DNA from: Selaginella moellendorffii
Lineage: Eukaryota; Streptophyta; Lycopodiopsida; Selaginellales; Selaginellaceae
Length of the DNA: 64,000 nt
NCBI RefSeq assembly: GCF_000143415.4
Contig: NW_003314340.1
Span: forward strand, 552,161 to 616,160
Direction: 5' to 3'
A model generated the notes under the pieces. The model worked only from the letters and a program-made list of their open reading frames with translations. It searched no databases and was not told the origin of the DNA. Position numbers and translations under genes: made by a program. This document shows, one piece after another, positions 1 to 11,054 of this stretch (its first letter is position 1; the number at the start of each line of letters is the position of its first letter).

Positions 1-257
1 TTGACGGTCTTTTGCAAACTCCCAGAGTGTTGCATTCTCATGTACTCGGTGGGACAATCTGTAAGTTATAAACTTAAATTCTTTACGCTTCTCTAGAAAT
101 CTCTTTGATATACTCATCTAGCTTGTTCGTCTTGGCGGACAGAGAACAGAGAAGAAGATCGAAAAAAATCGAAGAACAGATGAAGAGCTCGAAAAAAAAA
201 TCAAAGTTTTTAGAAGATGGGGAAAAGGTCTAGAGTAAATTTCTAGGGTTTGAGGTG

Positions 258-1300
258 ATGACAGTAGCTAGCGGTGTGGGGTACACACTGATCGCGCTTG
301 GGCCGGGGTTTAGTCTCTTCTTCCTCTCTATCGTGTCCAAGCCCCTTCTTATTCTTACGCTCCTTGCAAGGTATGGTCTTGATAAGTTGATACATCGCAT
401 TGATTTTCCTTGGTGTTTTTTTTTCAGCACGCTGGTATGGCTCGCATCTCTCGTCGCGCTTGCGATCGTTTGGAGGGGATTTCTTCCTTTGGGTTCTTCC
501 AGTTGGATTTGTTTGCCACTTCTAGCTTCGTCGGTGGCTCTTCAGGAGTTTCTTAGAGTTCACTTCTGGCGAACTTTCAAGTAAGAGAGCTCTTTCTTTG
601 TTGTTTTTTTTTTTTCGGAGGTGGAAATAAGTGTTGATCAGGAAAGTGGAGTCTTCTCTAAATGGTGTTGCGGTCAGGATCTCGAAGCCTCCTCTTAGAC
701 CCAGTGAAAAGATCGAGATCGCCATTGGTAAGCTTGAAAAAACTTGTTTTTTTGTATCATAGATAGTCTGAATCTCTTGATGGTTGCAGCTCTGGGCTTT
801 GGCCATGGTTTGGCTCACTCGATCATGTTTTGCTTGAGCCTGCTTACACCGGCGTTTGGACCCGGGACATTTTACCTTCGCTCGTGTCCTCAAATGCCAT
901 TTTTTCTTGTGATTTGTAAGTAAAGTTTGGTCTCTTTTTCTCAAGGTTTTTGCTTTTTAATTGGTGTGTGTTTTCGTTAGAACAGCTGTCATCTCACTCG
1001 GATTTCTATTGATCCACACATTTTCAATGGTTATATTCTTCAAAGGCTACGAAGACCACAACAGTGGCCTCCGATTCTTCGTCCCCGCTATGCACGCCGT
1101 GGCTTCCTCGCTGGTAAAGTTCTTGCATAAAATTTCTAAGAATCGAGAAGTAAAAATTGCTTTCTCTCTTCGTATTTTTCCTGTAGACTTTGGTGAATCT
1201 CGTACAGAACGGGTGTGTAATTGGCACTCCCCTCGTGATGCTGTGCGCGGCACTGACGCTTTTCGTGTGTGGAAAATCCCTGTGGCAAAAGGGGGACTAA
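258..1300 (+). CDS. APH1: APH-1, gamma-secretase subunit
   Basis: Six exons read as 258-370, 428-580, 642-727, 790-915, 986-1113 and 1187-1300, all with GT-AG introns of about 55-75 nt and a continuous frame giving 239 aa. The protein starts MTVASGVGY, as APH-1 proteins do, and is a polytopic membrane protein of about seven hydrophobic segments. It carries the small-residue and histidine motif GFGHGLAHS in exon 4 and the IHTFSMV segment in exon 5, both hallmarks of the family. APH-1 scaffolds the intramembrane aspartyl protease complex with presenilin, nicastrin and PEN-2 in endomembranes. The ATG at 258 is preferred because family members begin at this MTVA. Length matches the usual 240-260 aa. 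The assignment is firm. Confidence 0.93.
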
Positions 1301-1738
1301 ACAGGATATTCTTTCACAGAAAAAGAGGAGACAATGGCGCTTGACATCGCGAGCTTTTGGATGCCAGGAACTTCGCAATCAATGTCCCTTTTTTGACAAA
1401 ACGTACCATGGTTTTAAGTCCTATAATTCCCATGGTAGAAATGTCCCCAGGGTGAAATATAAAAAAGTGTGTGTTTTGAGTAGTGTTGTCTTGTTTGGGT
1501 TTGGACTCGCGCACGCGTCTAGGGCGCCAAGGTGCGAGGCTATGGCGGACGGGGATTCTCGGCGCGCTGTTGCGCGGGCGTGCTCGCAGGTAGCGTGGCG
1601 CTGCTAGTCCTTCCCTGCCGAGAATGGTGTGAGCTGCGAGGGGGAATTTCTAGGGTTTTAGGTGGAGGAGGAGCAGCAGCGGAAGCCGGCAGGATAGGGT
1701 TTTCTGGGAAGTGGGCCTAGGGTTACTCCAATGGCGGA
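1301..1738. other. intergenic, 3' end of APH1 to leader of PP4R3
   Basis: No conserved coding sequence was seen. The right part is the leader of the next gene and holds a short upstream ORF starting at 1731 and stopping at 1754. It overlaps the likely start codon of the PP4R3 gene in another frame. Confidence 0.5.
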
Positions 1739-4700
1739 ATGGATGGAGCTGTGAGTAGCGCGCGCGCGCTTGGTTCCGAGGTCATGTCTTCCTCTCAGAG
1801 TAATAACGATGCCGCCACTCAACTCGACTTGAACTACCTTCAGGTGAGTCTCATTGTTCCCGCAAGGATTTATTTTTTTGTTCCTCCTTCTCCTTTGGTA
1901 GAAGTAGCGATTTAGCAGTAGCTTGCAGCTAACTGATACTGAATTTTTCTCCCCCTTTTTTTTCGCGATTGGTATAAGAGTTTGCATCTGCTTGCGGTTC
2001 AGCGTGTAAAGGTATACCGCTTGAACGATGAAGGAAGGTGGGATGACAAAGGAACGGGCCATGTCTCGGTCGAGTACCTTGAGGTTTGTGCCAGCTTGCT
2101 CGCAACTTTGTCTCATATGTATTGCTTTCGTTTCTGCAGAGATCAGATGCTTTGGGCATGGTTGTTATTGACGAGGAAGACAACAACACGCTTCTAGTTC
2201 ATCGGATTTCGGCGGACGATATCTATAGGCGGCAGGAAGGCAGGTTCTACTGCGCTCTTGCTCGTTGCGGATTTATACTGATGCTTTTGGTGCTCTCTAG
2301 AAACGATTATTTCATGGACGGATCCCGAGATTGCCACGGATCTGGCTCTGAGCTTCCAAGAGGCCATGGGGTGTGGGTTTATCTGGTATGGATTGTGTGC
2401 GTGGTGGGATTCTTCTGAAAGTTTGAGCTGCAGGGAGCAAATTTGTAATGTTCAAAGGTCTGTTGTTCATTATACCAACGTTGGAGGTACACTTGTGAAC
2501 AGTAATGTTCCTTCTCTGATACCTTCCTTTACTCAGCTTTGGAAAACGGGGCCCGTGTTACAAGTGACGAATTGGAACATTCTGGTACATCTCAAGACGA
2601 TGGTATTATTTTGGAACATAGTTCTTTACAGAACTATACTGATACACTGTGCCACAGATGACGTGCTCCACGATAGTGGTAGCAGTGAAATTCAACAATT
2701 ACCCGGCGTTGAGCTATCCTCGCTTCCGCAGATTGTGAAGGTAAGGTTATTCTTGGTGGCATATTTGACATGTTTTTATCCCTTCAGACGATCGCGGAAG
2801 TTGCACCCCCCGACAAAGACCGCGTAGCTTCGCTAATAATGAAAGAAGTAAGTTGTTAACTCGTCTAAGTTTTCTTGAGGCAAGTTCTCATGCTCGAATA
2901 TGTGTTAATCAGCAAAGTTATATCCCGAAACTGATGGAGCTGTTCAGGCTTTGCGAGGACTTGGAAAACGTTGAAAACCTTCACATGATCTTTCGGATAG
3001 TCAAGGGAATGAGTAAGGTTTCAAATTGTGGTTGCCTAGTTGTGATGTTCCTTTCATTTCCAGTTTCTTTGAACGACAAGAATGTGTTCGACACTATTTT
3101 TAGCGATGAACACGTCATGGACGTGGTGGGCGCATTAGAATGTAAGACCGAAGGTTTCATTCTCCTGTTTCTGATCTTTGGATATTAGACGATCCTGAAC
3201 TTTCCTCTCAACAAGATCATCGGGGTTTCTTAAAAACTCAAGTTGTCTTTAAGGAGGTAATTGTGTACGTTGGTTTTGAAGCTTCTTATTATTTTAAATG
3301 TAGGCTGTACCCATACATGACGTAGCCATTGTGTCGAAGATTCACCAAACCTATAGAATCGGCTACGTAAAGGTTCGTACTCTTACTCTGACTATAGTAT
3401 CTGTTCTGACTACATGTTTGCAGGATGTTATTTTACCTCGTGTCTTGGATGACCAAACGTTTGCCAATATGAATTCGATGATGTTAGCGAACAACAAAGC
3501 GGTAATTTTTATTTGCATTGTGTGACACGGCCTGCTATTAACTCTACATTTTAGGTGGTCTCTGCTCTCCATTCTGATAAAACATTTGTAAGTGATCTAT
3601 TTGCAAAACTTCGATCCCCTGACATCTCTCAAAATGTTCGAAACGATTTGGTAAGTTTTTATTTCGTTGATTAACTGGATTTATGCTTAGACTGTTCCTT
3701 CCAGATATACTTCCTGCACGAGTTTTGTAACCTTAGCAAAAATCTTCTTTCTCTTCACCGCTCGGAACTTTTCGGGTATGAACACATTAGTTTGATGTTG
3801 GACTTTGATCTTCGCTTTACAGCTCCCTTGTTGAGAAAGGCATTTTTGAAGTTGTTACAATGGCTCTTCAAAGTGAAGATTTAAATCTGCGTGTAAGTGG
3901 GTAAGTCACTCGAATTTTTGAGAATCCTCGTTTATCTTTTTTGTCTTGCAGGAGCGATATCCTGATTGTAATTCTCAATCATGATGCTGCTTTGCTACGT
4001 ACTTTTCTTGTGCAGCAAGAGGGTCACGTTCTTTTTGGTCTTCTGGTATTTGCAAATCTTGTTTTCAATAGATACTAAGATGGTTCTTGTCCAGGTCAAG
4101 GGTCTGTTGAACTCCTCTGAAGGAGGGTTGCAAGCACAAATTCTCGAAATAATGAGAATGCTCTTGGACTCTGAACCATCAGAACAGGTATGAGGTCAAT
4201 TTTAGTGTTTTTGCATTTTTTATTGATTTTTGGAGTTGGAAAGCAGCAGCCAACCGAAAAGATTGCGTACTTGGAGATGTTCTATGAAAAATACATAGAT
4301 CAGCTTGTTGAAGTGTTAACTTCTTCCTGTCCGACAAAGGTGGTTACGGAACATTCGAAGCGAGTCCCTACGGTAGAGAAAACACCAGCATCTGGCGAGG
4401 TGCTCGGCAACATTTGTGAATTGATGTGCTTTTGCGTACTGCATCATGGATACAGGATGAAGTAAGTGCTACTTTCATTTAATCAAGCTAAGCGATTGTT
4501 AGCAGGTATTACGTGATGCGGAACAACGTTGTAGAGAAGGTCTTGCGCCTTGTTCGAAGGAAGGAAAAAGTCCTTGTCGTCGCGGCTGTGAGGTTCCTCC
4601 GAACTTGTGTGGGGCTTAAGGTGATGGTTTTGTGCGAAGTGGTTCGGTACTAACGCCATTATTACAGGATAACTTTTATGCTCGGTACCTTATTAAGAAT

Positions 4701-5809
4701 AATCTTTTTGAGCCTGTTATTCAGGCGTTTTTAGCTAACGGAAACCGATATAACCTTCTTAACTCATCTGTATTGGAGTTGCTTGATTTTATCCGGAAGG
4801 TAAATCTTTGCTATATTTTTTACGAAGCTTAATTTCTTTTGTTACAGTCGAATTTGAAGGATCTTCTCATACATATTGTTGAAAACTACGGCAAAAAGCT
4901 GGAATGCGTCGACTATGTTGATACTGTTAAGCAACTGAAGGTGAAATATGACCAGGTGAGCAGAGCTTGAGTGTTTTTTTTTTCGCATTCTTTAATGTTT
5001 TACTTCACAGTATATGGATGATTCTACTACGTCTAATCGAGAAGCTCCTGCCGGACCTAGTGGAATAGAAACTAGTTCCGACCGCTTTATTGGTCCGCTT
5101 CCCAGTCTAAGGAAAAGGAAAGACGAACGTGCACTTGATAAGGCTGAAGAAGATTATTTCAACGAGGATAGGTACGTGCTGCTTTACTTTATAGGCACTG
5201 GTTTTTAACTTCCGACTTGCTCAGTGATGACGAAGAGGACAGCGCACAAACGTCTCAGACTATCACAGTCAATGGCAATGCAGTAGAGGATGCTCCGTTC
5301 AGGTTAGTCGTTCATCTCTTCGGAAGATTTTTCTCGTGCTAATTTGTCCCTACAGACCATTCTGCTTGGTTGACTATGACGATGAAGATGACGATTCCCT
5401 TGTCCCTAGCAATGGGAAAAGCCGTCCTCGAAAGAGTGATGGATCGGAACACTGGCCTCATGCTAAGCGGAGGCCTCATCTAGGCGACTTTTCTATACAC
5501 AAAAAGCTCAGACAAGACAGTGGTGGCCAGTCCGAATTGGGAAAGCAAGAGGTCGATGGAATCAACAGGATATCAGTCGAGGGGAAACCACAGATTGGTA
5601 GAACAACTGATCAACAACCTGGTAGCTTGAAAGGTGGTCTTGACGACAAACGGGACTCCACTAAATCTTCGAGTAGCAAGGTCAGGGATGATAGCGTGGT
5701 CTCAAGACTAGGAGCTCCAGGCCGGGTCAGTGCTGGATGCAAGCTCCAGATCGAGGCCAAGCCACGGATCCCGGCAGCATCGTCTCCAGAGCAATCGAGT
5801 AGCCGATAG
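1739..5809 (+). CDS. PP4R3: Protein phosphatase 4 regulatory subunit 3 (SMEK/PSY2 family)
   Basis: About 20 short exons joined by tiny introns encode a near full-length PP4R3. Exon 2 (2003-2083) begins [19 protein letters not shown], the start of the EVH1/WH1-like domain. It continues through [20 protein letters not shown] and a TIISWTDPE segment. The SMK-1 (DUF625) armadillo-like core follows across roughly 2680-4960, including [17 protein letters not shown] near 4510-4560. The C-terminus is acidic and disordered and starts with the family motif [10 protein letters not shown] near 5365. The start is 1739 or the in-frame ATG at 1784. PP4R3 recruits PP4 catalytic subunit to substrates in the nucleus. 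Intron 3 must use a GC donor at 2240 to keep frame. The identification is firm; individual small exons are less certain. Confidence 0.92.
2240..2300 (+). other. GC-AG intron in PP4R3
   Basis: The exon ends ...CAGGAAG and the intron begins GCAGGT. Using the GT four bases downstream would shift the next exon (TIISWTDPE) out of frame, so the GC donor at 2240 is the only one that preserves the protein. The acceptor is TCTCTAG at 2294-2300. Confidence 0.75.
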
Positions 5810-7061
5810 CAGCCGAGAATGGATGACCAGTGTACAACGAGCTCGTGTTTTTTGGGACCGCGAAGCAGCGGGATATGTACGAGTAGGGAAGATTAACTTT
5901 CGGTGCTGGGACGGTCGCCAGAGCGAGCAGCAAGCAGATTTTTGACAAAAACGATCCAGGCGAAGGTCGAGTGAGCTTAACAAAGTCCGGAGAGAAAATG
6001 CAGGAAGGGATGGAAGTTTTTCTTATATTTTTTTTGATCAGGAGCTCACCGGCGACGTGAGGGAAGCTCTACAATCGCGACACATTGTCAAGGTCTCTAA
6101 ATAAATCCATCAACAACATCAACACTGACTGGGTGGGACGCAGGGCAAAGACTTTGGACCGCGAAAAAGAAGAAAGAAAGAAAGAAAAGAGACCACGACG
6201 AAGATGACATACCTATATACTATATAACTGTTTGGTGATGGTGGTGTGTAAACTGGTCTCACTCGAGGAATGTAAAAAAGAAATCGAGAGAGTGCGCGTT
6301 TGTTCTCTCATGCGATCAAGTTTCGCGAAGAACACTTGCTTTCTAAAGTCTTAAGTTTCGCAAAGAACATAGGAACCTGTCCGTACAATGTGTCAATAGG
6401 TAGGTGTGTACGGAAGAAAACCTCGACAGCTCCAACTTGCCCAACTTTCAAACGTGAGAATATGCCGGCGCGAATATCCCACGGCTGAGCTTCGTGACAC
6501 GTAGGCGGCCAAAAAGCAACGTTTCTTTGACCGCCGGAGGACTCTGGCTTACGCTCTAAGGACACTGTCCCTAAATGCCAGGCCGTTCATTTCACTCGAT
6601 TCACTCATTCTTTTCACTCCTCTCGCGAGGTAGCTCGGCTTCGTTGTGGATGCCGCTAGGGTTTTGCGGCGTGCTAGCTAGGGTTTTCCCGGGGGCCGGA
6701 GGAGCATGGCGCTGCGCGAGCGCCGGCGGCGCCTCTCTATCGCTCCGCGGGATTCGTGATTCGTGATTTGCCCGGATTTCATCTCTCGACAGTCGGCAGC
6801 GTGAAATATCGGCATCGGGAGCTGGCTGCTGGGGTTTGGCTAGATTCCACGAGGGGCTCGCTGGCCGGTAAGCGCCTTGAGGTAGATCGATAGCTTCTTC
6901 GCTCGAAATCTGGCTACATTCTGATATAGCTTGCGCAGATCTGCTCCGGGAGCCGGGCAGCGCGATCTGGGAGTCGCATCGCACGAGTCTTTTCGCCGGG
7001 GCTTTAGGCACAGATCCGAGAGGCTTTTGAGCATCCGGTGATCTGTGGATCTCCAGCGGCA
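5810..7061. other. intergenic and CDPK promoter/leader
   Basis: No protein-coding gene was recognised. The last ~450 bases are the GC-rich leader of the CDPK. It contains a credible 5'UTR intron with donor GTAAGC at 6868 and acceptor GCGCAG ending at 6938, so the transcript may be spliced even though the coding region is not. Confidence 0.45.
6868..6938 (+). other. probable 5'UTR intron of the CDPK gene
   Basis: GTAAGC donor and a GCAG acceptor with a preceding AT-rich branch region, 71 nt, typical of intron size in this window. It rests on splice-site appearance only. Confidence 0.4.
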
Positions 7062-8657
7062 ATGGGGAACTGCTGCGCGACGCCAGGTATCAAGAGGAAG
7101 GAGCGGAAGCCCAATCCTTTTGCTCAGGATGGATTCAAGGGGACCGGGCCGCCCAAGGTGATAATGAAGGAGCATGCACCGGGAATGTCCGTCCAGCAGG
7201 AAGTGGACATCAACGAGAAGTACGTTCTCGGCAAGGAATTGGGCCGCGGAGAATTTGGCATCACCTATCTGTGCACGGGCAAGGAGAGCCAGGAGGATCT
7301 AGCTTGCAAGTCCATCTCCAAATCCAAGCTCCGGACGGCAGTGGACATCGACGACGTGAGGAGGGAGGTCCAGATCATGCACCACTTGCCGCGGCATCCC
7401 AATGTGGTGGCGCTCAAGGATGTTTTCGAGGATGGCAATGCTGTCCACCTGGTGATGGAGCTCTGCGAGGGAGGGGAGCTGTTCGACAGGATCATTGCAC
7501 GCGGCCACTACAGCGAGAGGGCGGCTGCCGGGATCACGAGGACCATCGTGGAGGTCGTGCAAGTCTGCCACAAGCACGGCGTCATGCACAGGGATCTCAA
7601 GCCGGAGAACTTCCTCTTCGCGAACAAGAAGGAGAACTCGCCACTGAAAGCAATCGACTTCGGGTTGTCCGTCTTCTTCAGGCCGGGAGAGAGGTTCTCG
7701 GAGATTGTGGGGAGCCCATACTACATGGCACCCGAAGTTCTCAAGCGGAACTATGGGCCGGAGATCGATGTGTGGAGCGCGGGTGTGATCCTTTACATTC
7801 TGCTCTCGGGAGTCCCGCCATTTTGGGCCGAGTCGGAGCAGGGTGTGGCGCAGGCTATTCTTCGCGGCCAGATCGAGTTCAAGCGGGACCCGTGGCCGAA
7901 GATATCCGAGAACGCGAAGTCGCTCGTGCAAAACATGTTGATGCCGGATCCAAAGCAGCGCTACACGGCCCAGCAGGTCCTCGATCACCCGTGGCTGCAA
8001 AACGCGAAGAAGGCGTCGAACGTTCCACTGGGGGACGTCGTGAGGAACAGGCTGAAGCAGTTTTCAGCGATGAACAAGCTCAAGAGGAAGGCGCTGCAGA
8101 TGATCACGGAGCTTCTGTCGGGTGACGAGGTCGAGAGCTACAAGGACATGTTCAAGGTGATGGACCAGAAGAATGAGGGCAGCATCACGTACGACGAGCT
8201 CAAGGTTGGCCTGGCGAAGATTGGCTCGCAGCTGGCGGAGAGCGAGGCGAAGCTGCTGATGGAAGCGGCGGACGTGAATAACAAGGGGACGCTTGACTAC
8301 CAAGAGTTTGTGGCCATGATGATCCACATACAGAGGATGGACAATGATGAGTACCTGCGGAAGGCTTTCAACCGGCTGGACAAGGACGAGAGCGGATTCA
8401 TTGAGAAGGAGGAGCTTCGAGAAGCTCTGTACGATGATCGTGGGGCCAGCGAGACGGAGATGATCGACGACATCCTCCAGGAGGTTGATCTGGACAAGGA
8501 TGGCAAGATAAGCTATGAGGAGTTTGCGTCGATGATGCGGACTGGAACCGACTGGCGGAAGGCTTCGAGACATTACTCGAGAGGACGGTACAACAGTCTG
8601 AGCATTCGTCTACTCAGGGATGGTTCGCTCCAGTCTGGAAACTACGAGAAGCGGTGA
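7062..8657 (+). CDS. CPK: Calcium-dependent protein kinase (CDPK, CPK7/8/13/32-like group)
   Basis: A single open reading frame of 531 aa. It starts MGNCC, giving Gly2 for N-myristoylation and Cys4/Cys5 for palmitoylation, so membrane attachment is likely. The kinase domain runs from about residue 54 (GRGEFG loop, Lys83 in [25 protein letters not shown]). Next is the autoinhibitory junction ([14 protein letters not shown]), then four EF-hands. EF3 ([12 protein letters not shown]) and EF4 ([12 protein letters not shown]) look intact. EF1 ([12 protein letters not shown]) and EF2 ([12 protein letters not shown]) have substituted ligand positions. The C-terminal [16 protein letters not shown] followed by NSLS is typical of the group III CPKs. 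An earlier in-frame codon at 7038 is not ATG. Unlike most angiosperm CPK genes, the coding region has no intron. Confidence 0.96.
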   Translation: MGNCCATPGIKRKERKPNPFAQDGFKGTGPPKVIMKEHAPGMSVQQEVDINEKYVLGKELGRGEFGITYLCTGKESQEDLACKSISKSKLRTAVDIDDVRREVQIMHHLPRHPNVVALKDVFEDGNAVHLVMELCEGGELFDRIIARGHYSERAAAGITRTIVEVVQVCHKHGVMHRDLKPENFLFANKKENSPLKAIDFGLSVFFRPGERFSEIVGSPYYMAPEVLKRNYGPEIDVWSAGVILYILLSGVPPFWAESEQGVAQAILRGQIEFKRDPWPKISENAKSLVQNMLMPDPKQRYTAQQVLDHPWLQNAKKASNVPLGDVVRNRLKQFSAMNKLKRKALQMITELLSGDEVESYKDMFKVMDQKNEGSITYDELKVGLAKIGSQLAESEAKLLMEAADVNNKGTLDYQEFVAMMIHIQRMDNDEYLRKAFNRLDKDESGFIEKEELREALYDDRGASETEMIDDILQEVDLDKDGKISYEEFASMMRTGTDWRKASRHYSRGRYNSLSIRLLRDGSLQSGNYEKR

Positions 8658-10097
8658 CAGGCTAAAGCTCTCTTCTTCTTCTTCTTCCTCTTCCCTTGAA
8701 CGATGCGGCGCGCGTAGTATTCTGGGTTCTCATTTTCCAACCCTCTGGGAGGCTCACAACAAAGCGTAAGATCGTGATTTTGAGCACTTTCAGCTAAGTT
8801 TTCTAGTGTAGTGTTCTTTATTTTTTTTTTCCTTTCAGGATGTGGTAGTCGGCTGACTGTTACTCTTACAACTTCTATTGTACCATAGCTTTGAAACACC
8901 AGAAATGACAACATCTTTTGAGACCAGAGTAATGTCGTCCTTTTCTTAATGGCTATGGCTGACCCTTGAAGCATCACTGTCCACTGAGTGTGATGTTGGT
9001 GGTTTCTTCTCTCTCTCTCTCTCTTTTTTTTTTTTTACTTCCAGCGACGCAGGTCCTACTTGCTAGCCCGTGTTTCTAGAGCTCGTAGAAGGTGAAGTAG
9101 AGCTGGTAATCAACAGGAAAAATGCTTGCGGAAAGATGGGATCGGAGATAAAATATGGCTTCAAGTTTAGAGGTACGTACTTTATGTGAAGCATGGTCTG
9201 AATCTCACTGATTATTTTTTGTTTTCCTTGGCAAAATGATTGCACAGGTTCTGGCCTAGGAATAATTTAACCACGTCCACAAGCTACGCGATCGACGCCG
9301 TGTATTCTGTCGAGAATCTCCATCCACTGGACGGAGCCATTTCCAGGTAGAGAGCTGCCAAAGGAATGTAAACTGATACGCTTGTGCAGGACGACAACTT
9401 TCGTCACGGGACTCCCCATAAAAACTGCTACACCCGCACAAGACTACACGCAGGGGTCAATCTCAGACGGTACTTTTTCGGCACTTTAGTTTTTATTTCA
9501 ATCTCTCTGCTGGCCCTGGCATGTAGTTTTTGTGCTAAAGTTTCTTGCCGGTTGCATTGCATTTAGCAACAGCTGGGCTCTAATTTATCACCTTTTGTGT
9601 GCAGGGGATGGTGGCTCCATGTGCTGCTGTTGGTTGGGCCCGGCTCGAGTGGCTGCTTTGGCAGAGGGAAAGAGAGCGAGATCATATGAATGAGGCCAAA
9701 GTTACGAGCAGCAACAGCACGTGAAACAGTCCAAGGCATCCTTTGGATTCACCAGAAGTGGTCACATCCCAGATTTTCATTGCGACAAAGGAGGCGGGCA
9801 GCCAGGGATTTGCCAAACATCAAAGGCTAGTAGTTTTTCTTTTATTTTTTATTTTTTGTTTCTAGGAAATGTTCTTTATGCAGCCGCTTATACCTTGTCT
9901 ACGAATCGCTGAAGCTCAAGGCGCATATGCAATGTATTTATGCATCAGGTAATCCCTTCTTTGTTGCGGCTTTTGTCGAAACCAAGGTGTCCTAGCAGGA
10001 ACTGAAGAGCGTGAACTTCTTCGGCCCGCTACCAAACTTTAGTTCGATCGCAAGGCCAGGTATTGTACTTATCCATTTCTTTTCTTAATACTTTTAA
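8658..10097. other. 3' flank of CDPK and gene-free interval
   Basis: Contains a pyrimidine-rich stretch (CT repeat near 9010-9030 followed by a T tract) and scattered short ORFs without family resemblance. No gene could be supported. The left part is presumably CDPK 3'UTR, and the right end the 3'UTR of the minus-strand C2 gene. Confidence 0.4.
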
Positions 10098-10143
10098 TTA
10101 GAAGTCAAACTCAATCTCGTCGTCATCGTCGTCATCGTCCTCT

Positions 10144-10176
<33 letters not shown>

Positions 10177-10881
10177 CCTTCTTCTCCTTCTTCTCCTTCC
10201 TCTCCTTCTCCTTTGTTTTCGCTCGCTTTGTTTTTGCCTTTCACTAATTTCTTCAGGGCACTTCCAATCAATGCGACCTTGGATTGATGCTCTGTTTGTG
10301 CAGAGGAAGAACGTCGAGCCACTTTTCTGGTGTGCAAAATCACCCTCAACGCACCCGCGTCCCTGCAAAGTACCCGCTTCTAAGTAAGTGAGCAAAGATA
10401 AGTTATCTCTTTCTGATCCATACTCTCCCTTCTTTGTTTGCAGCGGCCAGCAGCGATCATCGTAGCCGCATGCCAAGACTTTGTCGAGAAGAACTGTGCC
10501 GCGGCCAATGAGGTTATCGTAGAGCGAGTGGTCGTTCCGAACCTCCACACTGATCTCCTGGCACCCCGGGATCACTAACGCCACGAACTTCTTGTTAAAC
10601 ACAGGATTCACGCCACCATCTGCCACAGTGATACGCTTCCATCATCAGCTCGAATTTTCTCATCAAGCACAAGAAGAACTCACGCCGGAGAACTCTGGTT
10701 CCAAACTTGTTGGATCCGTACTCCAATTTCACGAAAGGATCTTGCTTGCCAATCCATTCGGTGTTCTTCAAATTTTTCCCATCGAGAACTAAAACCACCA
10801 CCAACATTGTAGCTAAAATTCCAACGCAACAAACGTACCATTGATGTCGAGTTTCCACTCCCCTTGTTGAGTAGCAGCCAT
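10098..10881 (-). CDS. C2-domain protein with acidic C-terminal tail
   Basis: Four exons on the minus strand: 10881-10839, 10812-10684, 10619-10424 and 10362-10098. They sum to 633 nt (210 aa) in one frame. Residues 1-140 form a single C2 domain: LVLDGKNLKNTEWIGKQDPF, then VKLEYGS, VNPVFNKKF, and ALRVILHTRK as the last strand. The Asp of QDPFV and later acidic loop residues suggest possible Ca2+/phospholipid binding. The tail is Lys/Ser rich and then purely acidic (GEEGEE repeats, Glu run, Asp run), ending EIEFDF. Plant C2 proteins of this size (SRC2-like and elicitor-responsive) act at membranes in stress signalling. Partner and role here are unknown. The acidic tail is unusual. Confidence 0.82.
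10120..10205 (-). repeat. low-complexity GAA/GAG/GAC codon repeat
   Basis: A run of CTTCTTCCTC-type triplets and GTC-triplets on the plus strand encodes the poly-Glu and poly-Asp tail of the C2 protein. A microsatellite-like origin of the tail is likely. Confidence 0.8.
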
Positions 10882-11054
10882 CTTTTTCGCTTGGTCTCTT
10901 TGCTTGGGGCGAATTTAAAGAAGATAGTCAATGGAGGAGACTTGGTCAATGGAGACTAGGTCATCGAAGACGAGGTCAATAATTCCATCTTTGGAGAGAA
11001 CCAGTCTTGCCTCTATGTTTGGGAGGACAAATGCCACTTGGATCATGACCCTCG

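Noticed and set aside
7271-8125. Long ORF in a second plus-strand frame and minus-strand ORFs over the CDPK
   Set aside because: They are shadows of the GC-rich kinase coding sequence; only the frame from 7062 gives conserved kinase and EF-hand motifs.
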